A stretch of DNA of 64,000 nt from Cerioporus squamosus (lineage: Eukaryota; Basidiomycota; Agaricomycetes; Polyporales; Polyporaceae): assembly GCA_022592435.1 (NCBI GenBank), contig JABYQS010000041.1:180972-244971 (forward strand). Reading direction: 5' to 3'. Shown one piece after another: positions 13,833 to 25,410 of the stretch. Made by a program: the position numbers and the translations under genes. The first letter of the stretch is position 1. Each line of letters begins with the position of its first letter. Below the pieces are notes generated by a model that searched no databases, was not told where the DNA came from, and saw only the letters and a list, made by a program, of their open reading frames with translations.

Positions 13833-15727
13833 GGTGGCATGGGAAGAAGTATAATCTAGCATATTCTGTACTGCACCCTCGCTGTGGGCGGATGTATTTC
13901 TACGATGCCATAGATGTTCTACTTTCTTGCGTTCAGATACCCCGAGTGCAAGTCTTGGCATACTGAAGTGTGCGACAATGGAAGAAAACAGAGAACAGAT
14001 CCACCAGAACCGACTACGCTACTGTGAGTTACTTAGGTATGTGCTGATTCGTCGAGTGATACCGTGAGTTCATATGTTGCCAATCGGCATGTCCCTACAA
14101 GTAGCTACATAGCTCCATCTGCAACAGATGGAACTACGTAACGATAGCACGACACGCGAAGGAGAGGCGAATCTGGCAAGGGAGACGCTCATAATGCATG
14201 ATGGGCCGCTATTCGCCTCATGGCGCCGGCATTTCCTCTTTGCCTCCAACTCGGCATCCCTCATGATATGGTCGACCGAATCTGAGCTATGAAGAATAGT
14301 ACCGGAGACCCAGACTTTGGGTGCGGATACAATTCATGCCATTCCGATCTCAGGTGGAGGAGGTACGGCCCGCGGCCAATCTTATTGCCCGCTCCTCCTC
14401 AGAAGGGTTGCTCACATCGAGAGAAAACCTCACAGCCCATGTCCCCAGACATGCACCCCAAGATCCTGGAAGGGGGCCAATATTGACCAACACTCGCCCG
14501 CCATCTGGTTTGTGTATGTATTTGTGAAGGGAGACTGACGTGCTGGCCACACCTAAACCGGATGAGCGCATCGTTCGTCCGACTCTACATTCTACCACCA
14601 CCTCCTCCTTCTCCGACCAGCCACATTTAGTCATCAGCACTCTTGGTTACCGCTTGACTTGGTCTCTCTTGCGCGGCGTGCATTGGTATCGGGCAGCAAG
14701 TACGTCTTCCTTGTCGATATCAAGCCTCTGGTCTTGGCGGCTGCCTGTTTTCCCCTTGCTCGTCCTCTACTCGACACACCAAACAACACAACGTCGAAGA
14801 GCAAATAGACACCCCACCACCTGTGCCTCACACTGACATCCTTGTCCCCCAGACCCTTCTAGCTGCCTTGATAGCGGCCTCGCGCTGCAGTATCCCTCTC
14901 CACCCCTCTGTCATTTCCTACTGAACGGCCGGCCCCGGAACGACCTCACGGACAAGTACGGGGCGTACGCCTACACGACTTTCCTTTTTTGCGGGTGGCA
15001 CGTCGCTGCGGACTCCTTCGACGTCCATAAGGGGAGGCGTGCCCGGGATCACTTTGAAACGACCGTTGTCCCTGGAACGTCCGCAGCGACGAAGGGGAGC
15101 CGGTCTAGATTACTCTCCGACCCCTGCTTTACGTGCTGATCCTTTCTGGATTCAGTCGCCAACAACCCTTGCGGTGTCGTGCTGCATGCGTCCATAGACG
15201 CTTATACCAGCCTGTATGGCATGTTGTCGCGTACTGACTTGTACAGCTTGTACAGGCGGCCGGGCATAGGTGCGTATACCCGAGGGAGGGCAAAGTGGGA
15301 GCTCTAGAGCTTCACAGTCCGTCCTGGTGCACACCTTTACGCGGTCCTCGGGATAAGTACCTCAGACGAGGGAAACCAACATGCACCTAAGTTTCTCTCC
15401 ATACGTGGAGTTAACTGGAACATGTAAAATATGTCTATTTTGTGGGTGCGACGAAGGCGGCAAGATACTGGACTGAGGAGGGGTGCGAGCGAACGCGCAA
15501 GTCGTGAACCCTTCCGCGATTCGCGAAGTTGGCGGGCAAAGGGAGGAGACACGGTCAGGTGACTGGACGCGAGACGCGAACTTGAACCACCACGTGGCTT
15601 ACATAAGCGGGGGCATGCCTGAACCACGCCGGCGACTAAAGGGGACTCTGACACTGTTTGCTTCCGTCGACGACACTCAAGACTCCCTCAAGACCGCCCC
15701 CGACATCGACGGCGTTAGGCCTACACG
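13833..15727. other. Spacer between GAPDH and polo kinase
   Basis: No convincing gene was found. It holds the GAPDH 3' UTR and the polo kinase promoter/5' UTR. Short ORFs at 14289-14836 on both strands lack family resemblance. A perfect 13-bp inverted repeat (15001-15013 against 15079-15091) is described as a separate feature. Confidence 0.5.
15001..15091. repeat. 13-bp perfect inverted repeat
   Basis: The arm cgtcgctgcggac at 15001-15013 is the exact reverse complement of gtccgcagcgacg at 15079-15091, with 65 bases between. The pairing does not extend beyond the 13 bases. It lies about 640 bases before the polo kinase ATG. It could be a paired factor-binding site or a hairpin; the function is unknown. 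Confidence 0.6.
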
Positions 15728-18700
15728 ATGTCCGCCCCCTACTACACCACCATGCCTGCGCCGCCCCGCCGACACCCCCTCGCTGCCGCCGCCAACCATT
15801 ACGCCGTGAACCAGGTCCCGGCTCCCCGTCACGCCCAGCTGCCCCCCGCCCCGGGAACGCCGCCCACCAAGCACCACCGCCAGCACCAGCAGCCACTGCA
15901 ACAGCACCAGCATCACCAGCAACACCCGCAGCAACAGGAGCAGAAGCAGCCCGCGTCGCCTCCTCTGCCCAGGCAGAATGCGAAGGTCACGCCCCCGTCT
16001 CCCCCGAGAATTATTGCAGACAAGGACCGCGCTCTGGAGTACTTGCGTGTAGGCATGCTCGGCGAGGTATGTGCCCACCACTTCTCCCTCTCTCTGTGCA
16101 CTCGTGAACCGTTGCATTGTTCTGCGGTTGTCGGGATCTGCGGGCATTCGGCGCTTCATGTCCGAAACACATAACGGTCGGCTACTTGTTGCTACGGCAG
16201 GTCAGGGAAGTTCCGATGCAGGCTCACAAACAATTGTCGAGCCAATCTCTCTTGCGTATCGCGATGACTAGCCCGCGGATACCCGTGTTATGTCGTTCTT
16301 TTCGTGCTGTCTCCGCAGTGTTGACATTGACCCCATTGCGTCTAGGGTGGCTTCGCGCGTGTGTACGAGGTCAAAGATGCGCGCGGCAACAGAGCCGCTT
16401 GTAAGGTAGTTACGAAATCCTCCCTCAAAACGAAGAAAGCGAAGACAAAAGTGCGTTCAGCACGGTCATCGTCCGTGCGTATGGTTGCTGACTTCGCCGG
16501 GTGTAGCTTTACGCAGAAATCAAGATCCACAAGTCGCTCGAACACCCCAACATCGTTCAGTTCCAGGACTGCTTCGAGGACGAGGAGAACGTGTACATGA
16601 CCCTCGAGCTCTGCCACAATGGCTCCCTCATGGACATGCTCCGCCGACGTCGGCGCTTTACTGAGCCTGAGGCCCGCTTCTTCATGGTCCAGCTCATCGG
16701 CGCATGTCACTATATGCACACCCACCAGGTCATCCACCGTGACCTCAAGCTTGGCAATATCTTCCTTGACCAGAACATGAACGTCAAGGTCGGTGACTTT
16801 GGGCTCGCCGCTCTTATCGAGACCCCCGGGGAGCGCAAGAAGACCATCTGTGGGACTCCCAACTATATTGCCCCGGAGGTTCTGTTTGACAACGTCAACG
16901 GTCACAGCTTCGAGGTCGACACGTGGTCGATAGGTGTCATCTTGTACACGCTGGTCGTTGGTCGTCCTCCCTTCCAGACCAAGGATGTCAAAGCGATATA
17001 CAAGTGAGTCGACTTCGCACTCGCAAGTTCTTGCCATTCATCCCATTCTTAGGCGTATCCATGACAATGACTACGAGTTTCCGGCGGACCGTGCCGTGTC
17101 CACGCCCGTGAAGGAGTTGATTCAGTCAATCCTGACTCCCGACCCTTCGCAGCGTCCAACTCTCCATGATATTGTGGACCATCCCTGGTTCACCGCTGGC
17201 ACCGTTCCTTCCTACATCCCTATATCCGCACATGACGCACCACCCGACTTCCGCCACGTCGCGCGCCACATGTCTGAGGCCAACCTTGCCCGTCTGCGTA
17301 GATATGCCTTGCTCGACGAGGACCAGATGACCAGCATTGCTGTGCCAAGCGCGCCCCAGCCTAGCATTGCCAACAGCAAGTCTCGGACCAGCAGTCTCGC
17401 CCAGCAGGAGAAGGAGTTCCAGAAGGCTGTCCAGCCTGGAAGTCCCATCTCCGCCCTCCTCAGCTCAGCGCGCCAGCCTCTCATGGTCGCGCCGCCTGCC
17501 AATGCAGCTTCGCGGAACGAGGGGCCTCTCATGCGCAAACTTCAGGCTGCCAAGGAGGCCGCCCGGTCGCCTGGTCGTCACCACGTCCCGCGCGGCCTCC
17601 AGGGCATCGTCGAGGAGCGCGAAGACGAGTATGGTGCGAGGGTGGAGGAGCTGCGGCGGAAGGAGCTCGAGAGCCAGAAGGCGCGCATCGTCGCGCAGAT
17701 GGTGCCTGCAGCAGGCAGTGCGCCAGGCTCTGTGTTTGGCGGCGACGACCCAGAGCACGACGCCGAGAACGTGCCGCCCGCTCGTACCCGGGACGCGGCT
17801 CTCTTGCTCAAGGAGAGGGAGCGTCTCAGGAAGGAGAAGGAAAGGGAGAAGGAGAGGGAGAAGGCAAAGGAGCGCGACGCGCAGGAGATGCCTCCGCCGG
17901 CGGGCCTCCCGCTTCGCCCCAACAGCTTCGATGCCGCTGCGCAGACTCTCATTGCCGCGTTCGACGCAAAGAACGAGGGGAGGCTGTTCAGAGACCCGAG
18001 AGAGGACGCCAACCTTCCGGCTCCGAAGGTGTTCATCGTGTCTTGGGTCGACTACTGCAACAAGTACGGCATGGGGTACGCGTTGACTGACGGTTCGGTT
18101 GGCGTGCATTTCAACGACAGTACGAGCATCATCTTGTCCCCTGACAAACAGTACGTTCCCTACCTTATGAGACAACAAAGCAATTGCTGACCGTCTTTCC
18201 GCGATGTTCACAGCCACTTTGACTACATCTCGTCGAGGAGAGGTGGCGCGGTCTACTTGCGGAAGAACTACACGGTGGCCGAGTACCCGGAGGAGCTCAA
18301 GAGCAAGGTATACCTCCTCAAGCACTTCGAGCGGTACATTATGGACCGGCTGTACGGCGATCATGGATACATCTACGACGACATCGAGCGGACCAAGGGC
18401 ATGGACTTCGTGCAGAAGTACCTCCGCATGAAGCAGGTCATCGTCTTCAAGATGAGCCACGACGTGCTCCAGTTCAACTTCTACGACCACTCGAAGCTCA
18501 TCCTCTCCTCGCAAGGACTGCACATCACGCACATCGACAAGAGCTACACCCTCACGCGCTACACGCTCGCGGAGGTCATGGCGACCGCCCTCCAGCCACC
18601 CCACCCGGACCCCGAGCAGGCGCGGTTCAACCAGCGCCTCCTGGCTAAGCTGCAGTATGCCAAAGAGGTCTTGACCAGCATCCGGAATGCTAGTCAGCAG

Positions 18701-18799
18701 AACGGGACGAGCGAGGCGGGCGAGAGCGATGCGCCCGCGCCTGCCCCTGGTCATGCGCGATCTATTGCGTCTCGCTCGTCCAAGGCGTCTCTCCGGTAG
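15728..18799 (+). CDS. CDC5: Polo-like serine/threonine kinase
   Basis: Mitotic kinase acting at spindle poles, kinetochores and the division site. Five exons (15728-16066, 16346-16450, 16507-17003, 17053-18150, 18214-18799) sum to 875 codons (874 aa). A Pro/His/Gln-rich N-terminal tail is followed by the kinase domain, about residues 100-365. It has the glycine loop L-G-E-G-G-F-A-R-V, the catalytic [13 protein letters not shown] and the activation-loop Thr in [11 protein letters not shown] linker of about 260 residues contains a strongly charged E/K/R run near 570. The C-terminal polo boxes are seen in [14 protein letters not shown] and the later region with Q-F-N-F-Y-D-H-S-K. The architecture is that of the PLK1/Cdc5 class. 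Intron 1 is long (279 nt) and splits the glycine loop. Confidence 0.96.
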
Positions 18800-19467
18800 T
18801 CACCAGTAGGCGGCGGCGTGTTGCGTATGGGAGAGCTGCGGCATAGGTCGTACATCCTCTTCCATCTCCGTGGAGTCACGCTCTCGAGTCTGGAGTCTTC
18901 ACTGTCTGTCTGTCACGGAACTCTCAAGAGGCGCGGGCGACAATAGGTCGTCCGTGTCGGACTTGTGTCTCGATCTCGGTCCCTGGTCTGGGGTCTCTCC
19001 CTTGTGCTCGGCCATCTCCCCAAGAAGTATAATTTCAGTCTGTTACAGATACCCCCTCACGGTACGGTACGCGTATACGGCACATTCCATCATTTCATCA
19101 TCTCCAAACACCTCCTCGCAATGAACTATCACGATCGTCTGTCTACACGTCTGCATCTCCACGTACTTATATATCCTCTCGCGGTTGGATCTAGTCCGGC
19201 TGCGGTCATCCCGGTTCCTTATCCTTTCCAGCTACACGCCATATGCCTGGTCATGGTCTCGTCTGCAACTCATCATTATTGTACATGTCGCACTTCAACT
19301 GGCCTATCACGATCACGAATTCAATACGTCAACATTCCGGATGTCTATCCACTTCTTTGTGTCTCGCGCGGTGCGAGCAAACTCGGATCTCCTAGACTAC
19401 AATCTACGGTATGTAAGTCATGGGTCTCTAAGTATTCTTCTCATGAGTGCAGACGCGGAGGCATCGA
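18800..19467. other. Convergent 3' spacer, polo kinase / UNC93-like gene
   Basis: The two flanking genes converge here, so it should contain both 3' UTRs. Small ORFs (for example within 18965-19550) give no recognisable protein. I see no hairpin or repeat of note. Confidence 0.5.
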
Positions 19468-21488
19468 TCAAGTCGTCAGCGGAGGCACCTCGACGCCCCG
19501 TACCTCCTTCTCCTTCTCATCGTATGTCACTGACTCTAACTCCGGTGTAAGGGCTCCGCTCTGTGCGAGTTCGTCCTCGCTAGGGTTCGTCACGTTCCAT
19601 GCAACGTACAGCAGCCCGGGTGCAGCGGCGAGGAAGCACGCGACGTTGGCCCAGAGCTGACCCTTGAGCGGTACGTCGACCGCCCCAAGGACGAAAGCGA
19701 TGACCGTTCCGACGCTCCCGACGCCGTTCCTAGAAAACAACCATAAGTCAATCAGACCAAGGCGCCCTGGCAAGGAACTGGTCGACGTACACAAGGCCCG
19801 CGTAAGAAGTGAGGCGGTTGACGTCCGCGGTGAAGGAGCCGATGAGGTAGTAGATGAGCAGCACGTTGGAGTTCTCCAGGAGGCCATAGAGGATGAACAG
19901 GACGAGGCTCTTGCCGAACACGGGCTGCGTCCAGTCGATCACGTCGTCCGCGGGACGCTTGTCGTATGCATACTGCACCCCGACGCCGAAGAACCAGACA
20001 GCGAGGGAGTAGACGACGAGGACGATGGACGCTGCGCGGGCCTTTTGCCTGCGGGTCCAGCGCCCGGCGTCGAAGAAGAGGCCAGTCAGAGCGCCTCCGA
20101 TGGCGGGACCGACTGTGGAAGCTGAGTGAGATGATGGCCAGCGACGAGATAGACACGCAGTCTTACTGAGGTAGAAAAGGAAGCTCATAAGAGCCCGGGC
20201 GCGGACGGAGTGGTAGGCTGCGTTGAAGCCCCACATGTAGCTCAGGTCAAATTGCTGGATGCTCCAGTGTCAACATCTTGACGGTGTTTGAGGTGACAAG
20301 AGGTACTCACGTAGTAGAAGAGGTAAGGCAGCAAAACCAAGATACGCTTGTCGGACAAGCACGACCACCAGCTCCGAGCCTCTTGCTTCCAGCTCGCAAA
20401 TGGCTGGATCTTGACGGGAGTACCGTCAGTGCGGCGGACCTTGTCGGGCGGGGACACAAAGAACGCAGCGGGAAGAGCAAGACACATGATGGCAATGAAT
20501 GCAAAGTACGTCGCTGGCGGAGATGGTTATCAGTGCAAGGAAACCCGGCGGAGAAGATGTGAGCCGTACCGTCCGAGACGTGACCACGCGTATTACCCTC
20601 CGCGTTGAGCGCGAGAGAGATGATACCCCCGAGAGAACCACCGATATGCTGAAAGTAGAACTTCATGGAGACTGTTTGAGGCATGTAAGTGAGAGCTGAA
20701 GCTGCGCGCCCGACATCAAGGCTTACTGGCTTTTCCCTTGTGATGCTCTTGCGGGTCTGGAAACGAGCTTGTGAGTGCAGAGACCGACAAGGAACTGGGA
20801 GGGACTCACAGCCCAGGAAGATGGCGCTGGACGCCGTCCAGAGCATGAAGGCACTGAGGCCAAGCAGCACTGAACCGAAGATCACGAACCAGCTAGACAA
20901 CGTATGTTGGGTGAGTGGGGGCGAACACGCGGAGACGTCGAACTCACTTGTTCCCCGTATGTAGGTTGACGTAGAAAGAAGCAGCTATGCACAGCGTCCG
21001 AACAATTGAGTCCAGGTTTCTACACCTATCAGCGTGGCTTCGACATACCGTACGGCGAATAACCGATCGTGCCGATGATGAACGACGTTCTAACGCCAAG
21101 ATAGTTGACCAGCGGTCCAGCAACGAAGGCCCCAACCTGGCGCAAGTAAACTGAGCCTCAGTAGTGACGGAAACATGATATGGGTGGACGTACCGCCAAG
21201 ACCCCGAAGACTATTGCATTGGCTGCATTACTGACGGTCGCGTCGACCTGACCAGCTATAAGAATACATCGCATGTCAATCGTCAGCATGATAGAAAGAG
21301 GAAGCCATCGCACCTGCTCCCAGGCCATTCAAGGCACCGAACGCGCCGGGCAAGCAGAAAGCAGCCCATGCGACGATGATGCACGAGAAGACTGCGGCAG
21401 CCCAGGACAACGCGGATCAGCGAAAGTCGCACAACGATGTTCGAATGTCATGCGTACAAGGGTGACGGTAGATGTCCGAGAATGCCAT
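19468..21488 (-). CDS. UNC93-like / MFS-type membrane transporter
   Basis: Polytopic membrane protein of the fungal UNC93-like (DUF895) group within the major facilitator fold; the substrate is unknown. Many short exons on the reverse strand join into the family pattern: Y-R-H-P-F-F then A-F-C-L-P-G-A-F-G-A-L-N-G-L-G-A-G, V-S-N-A-A-N-A-I-V-F-G-V-L-A, G-P-L-V-N-Y-L-G-V-R-T-S-F, F-V-I-F-G-S-V-L-L-G-L-S-A-F, and G-G-S-L-G-G-I-I-S-L-A-L-N. Later exons carry T-V-G-P-A-I-G-G-A-L-T-G-L and S-F-T-A-D-V-N-R. The tail after the last helix is acidic and ends at 19468. I placed the start at the ATG at 21488, which gives only ten residues before the first helix. The frame stays open upstream, so an additional 5' exon is possible. 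Confidence 0.8.
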
Positions 21489-22859
21489 CTTTGCAGCGTC
21501 CGACGTGCAGCTTCGGGGCTCGAGCACAGCTCTCGAACCAAAGCCGCGGTGAAGAAAAAGGATCTCGAAGCCGACAGTCGCATAGCGCCACGGCACTAGT
21601 GTGTTGCGCGCTCTCTGAGTCGAATTGGGTCAATAAGAGCACTGAACCCGTAGTGAGATGGAATGGAAGGTTTGGACAAGCGGATTACGAGTACTGCGGC
21701 CCAAAGCACGCAACGGGCGATAAAGGCATCTACATGAACGCTGTCGGTCATATGGCAGCGATGAAGACAAAATGTGATCGGTACCTAGGCGCAAGCAGCG
21801 ATAGTGCTCAACAGAGGTGCGTGGATGGCAAATGTGGACGAGCCCGGAGGGAAGTGTAACGCTTCAGGATTGACTTGATCCCGAAGGCAGACGCCTTGAG
21901 GCTGCTAGTCACGGATAGAGCATTATGTACCCAAGCGTGATCCCAATCGTGTGCGTATACACGGCGCGGGAGTCCTTGCTATCCTCGCAACAGTGCAACA
22001 CGGCCCTGAACGAGCAGCGCGGATTGAAGCACACTTCTGCGGCTACCCGTCAGGACATCATGTTCGTGACGAATTGCAAGGATGAATTCGACCCCCTACG
22101 CTGGTTGAGCCAACCCAGCGCAAGGATGGCGCACTTGCACTAGACTCGGAGGCGGCAGAGGGCCGTCGGCTGAGTGAGATAGGTTCACCGAGCTATGAAC
22201 TGCGAGAGATGTAAGCAGAGCGAACGTCGGACGGTCAAAGAAGGTAGATCCCGGCTTACCATTGAAACCGACGCCCAAGTACTCAGGCACCGAAAAGCCC
22301 GGACAGCCACTAAGCACAAAGCACGCAAGAACTTAGGGACCCAGACGAGCGATCGTACCAACGAATCTGCGGCTGCAGTGGCACCATCGAGTCATTCACG
22401 GTCCCCGCCGCGAGCAACTATGGAGTCAATATAGTGGGCCGCATAAGGTACACATACGCAGAGGTGATTGGAGGGGAGCAACCACGCTTCGAAGTTCGAC
22501 AGCTATGAATGAAGGACATGGGCGAGAAAGAGTAGGAGCCTAGACTTGTTCTTGGTGACTCCAGCACTGCCACTAGACCGGACCGTGGTCGCGTCGAGGA
22601 AGTCAATGTGGTCTTCGCGGATGATAATTGCGTGCTTTATACGATTGCAGCCGTTCGGCCACTAGTGAACCTTCCGCGATGCTCGAGTCGAGAGTACTTC
22701 GAGAATATGTACCTGATCTCGTACGCAAATTACGGCACTGTGAGTACGGGTACTACAGGTGATAAGGCAGTTGGACTTCAAAAGGCGAGATAGAGTTAGA
22801 CGACGTGACACTCACCGACACTTACTCCAAGTCGCCGTCGTCCACTTGGTTCGTACAGC
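21489..22859. other. Shared 5' spacer of the transporter and the monooxygenase
   Basis: The spacer of 1.37 kb separates two divergently transcribed genes and should contain both promoters. The ORFs here are short (up to about 140 codons at 21437-21859) and overlap the first transporter exons on the other strand. None resembles a known family. A missed 5' exon of the transporter could lie at its left end. Confidence 0.45.
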
Positions 22860-24572
22860 ATGTCCCCTCCTCAGCCCCTGCGCGTCGCCGTGATCGGTGC
22901 TGGGCCAGCTGGTCTAGGTGCCCTCATCGCCCTGAACAAGGTTAAGGGCGTCGACGTTCAAGTCTACGAGCAAGCGCACAAGTTGCGGGAAATCGGAGCG
23001 GTTCGTCCTTCTCAGCGCCTTCTTATGCCAAGGCTGACATGGCAGCGTGTTCCTGCAGGGCATCAGCGTACAGAACAATGGCTGGAAAGTCCTGGAGAAG
23101 CTCAACGTTCCTCCGATCCCTCCGGAGTCTTACTTCCGCAACGCAGACCGCAAGCGTAATGAACACTGGTATGCATCTCACTTGTAGGTCTTCCTGGAAC
23201 GTGGTCACTGACGACCTGTAGGAATGGCCGTAACGGAGCTTATATCAAAGCTCAGCGCGATCCTCGTAAGTACACTGGCTGCGTCTTCGCAGTATTGAAA
23301 AGGACTCACCCTGGTTGTGGCAGCCGGTATTCCTGACGAGAAGCTCCACATCCGGACACATCGTGCACGCCTCCAGGAAGCCCTGCTCAAAGCCGCACCA
23401 CAAGAACGGCTCCACCTGAAGAAGCGACTGACCAAAGTCGACTTCCTATCGACTGGAGGCGTGAAGCTAACCTTCGAGGACGGCTTTGAGACGTTTGTAG
23501 ACCTGGTCGTTGGAGCTGATGGTATCCGCTCGGTACGCTTTCGTTCTCCTTGTCCGCCACCGTCCTGAACATTCGCTGTTGGCAGGTCGTACGTCGCTGG
23601 GCTTTCCCAGAGCATACAATCAGCTACACCGGACGCATCGCGTATCGGACCGTCTTCCCCATCTCTCTCGTGGAGTCAATTCCTGGCTTTCCACGGAAGA
23701 CAATCTTCTGGCACGGGAAGGATGGTCGGTGGATCTACACGAGTCCGCTCGGTGATGGCCTCTTCGAGATCACGGCGTCAACGCTGGAGCCAAAGGAGTT
23801 GGGTGAAGCGGTGTCATGGGGACAACCGGCAGAAATACAGGCACTGAGGAAACACTTCACGGTTAGCTTTCCCCGCATTGAGCTTCATGGTAAGAGCTCA
23901 CTTCGTACATACGTACGCTCTGCAGGAGTTCCACCCGGTAGTCCGCGCGATCATAGATGCTGTACCACCAGATACACTTGGACAGTACGCCACCTTCTCG
24001 GGTCCCCAGCTCGAGTCGATTACCCGGTACGGCTCAGTCGCGTTGCTCGGCGACGCTTCTCACCGTGAGTGCTGCCCCCTGGCTGTGTCGTTGATGACAG
24101 GCTAACCCCCGCCGAAGCACTCGCTGGTGCATTCGGAGCTGGGGCCGCATTCGCCCTTGAAGATGCCTGGACGCTAGCTCAGGCGGTCTCTTATGCGCTA
24201 AGGAACGGCCTTCCCGTCACAGAGGGTCTGCACCTGCTTGACGAAACGCGCAGCCCGTACTACAGCCGGTTGTTCGATGAGTTGAGAAGCATGGCTGCAG
24301 CGGCGGAGGAAGGGAAGCACTTGCCATGGGACGAGCGTGTCGTGGATCGCATCGAGGAACGATGGGGCGACTTTGAGTGGATATACTCGTACGATGTGAG
24401 TGCATCGAGAAATTGTTGCGTCGTTGCTGTGCTTCGTCGCGTCTGACATGCTTGTGTGCAGGTAGAGGCCGCTTGGAACGAGACGCTTGGAAAGTGTGCC
24501 GAGAGCTTGACTCGGATACAGGCAAGGCACGCGAGCTCAAGTGAAGGCAGCCAGTTGCCAGCACGGCTGTAA
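22860..24572 (+). CDS. FAD-dependent monooxygenase (salicylate-hydroxylase-like)
   Basis: Flavin monooxygenase predicted to hydroxylate an aromatic or related small substrate using NAD(P)H and O2. The first exons are 22860-23000, 23059-23168 and from 23222, with at least five more joined by consensus introns; the protein is about 430 aa. The N-terminal Rossmann motif is V-I-G-A-G-P-A-G-L-G, followed by the acidic residue in V-Y-E-Q that binds the ADP ribose. The DG motif reads V-V-G-A-D-G-I-R-S. The second FAD motif G-D-A-S-H-P is completed across an intron and runs into A-G-A-A-F-A-L-E-D. These are the three hallmarks of the class A flavin hydroxylases. No membrane segment is seen. It diverges from an UNC93-like transporter, which may or may not be functionally linked. 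Confidence 0.88.
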
Positions 24573-25410
24573 TGGATGGTGTATTGATTTCGGCTGATCC
24601 TTATGTCAGTGACAAGTTCGAGCCTTGATGCTGGGACAAATGCAATTTTGCCGCGAAGGAATGTACAGTACAGTTCAAGGCTTACCAGTACTTATACAGA
24701 ACACAGTCGCTGGACGTATCAGGGCATATTAAGTCTGGCGTAGATGTGTATGCAAGGAGAGGTTCAAGCTTCCAGCAAGCTTCCGAGCGGCTGCATGGAT
24801 GCTCATCTAGATCTCCTCCTTAATCTTATCTAATCTTGCGACAACAACTTCAGGACCCGTTGAGTTCTCGAGCTAGCTCCCGGACCCTTCACTGCCCAGA
24901 TTCGCATTGCACCAGCTTGTGGCAGGCATCAACCATCATAAGTACGTACATACACGTACTTACGATGTTCTGGTTTTCCAGCTCGACTATGCGCTGCAGA
25001 CACCCTAGGGACGTCCATCAAGATCTCCCGCGATATCGTGCACACCGAGGACTAAGTACGACACGCTTCACTCTCCTCCTTTCCTATGCGACGCGGCCGA
25101 TATGGCGGTATCACGCCCAGCGTGCGAGTCTCCGAGTCCGCGGGTTACGATAGCGCACTTGTCTCTGACGCCAAATGCCTGACAACTGTTCCGACAGTCC
25201 GACAGCCTGCGGTCAGGTGCGCAGTGGGCGGTGCCGCTGGGTGAGCACATAGAAATATTACTAATCCTCAAGGCTCCGACCTTGCCTCTTCCGCGAGGCT
25301 CGGTGGCTTAAAGGATGAAACTCCACTTCCACCACGTCTCTCATCCTTCGTCGGTAAGGCGTGTACCTCCTCTGGGCATGGCAGACCTTGCTAACAGGTC
25401 GAGTTTGTAG
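24573..25410. other. Spacer between monooxygenase and F-box gene
   Basis: No gene is supported here. It contains the 3' UTR of the monooxygenase and the F-box gene promoter. Short ORFs on both strands are unremarkable. Confidence 0.5.

Noticed and set aside
17465..18754. 429-codon minus-strand ORF across polo kinase
   Set aside because: Antisense shadow of the polo linker and polo-box exons, which have clear homology in the plus frame.
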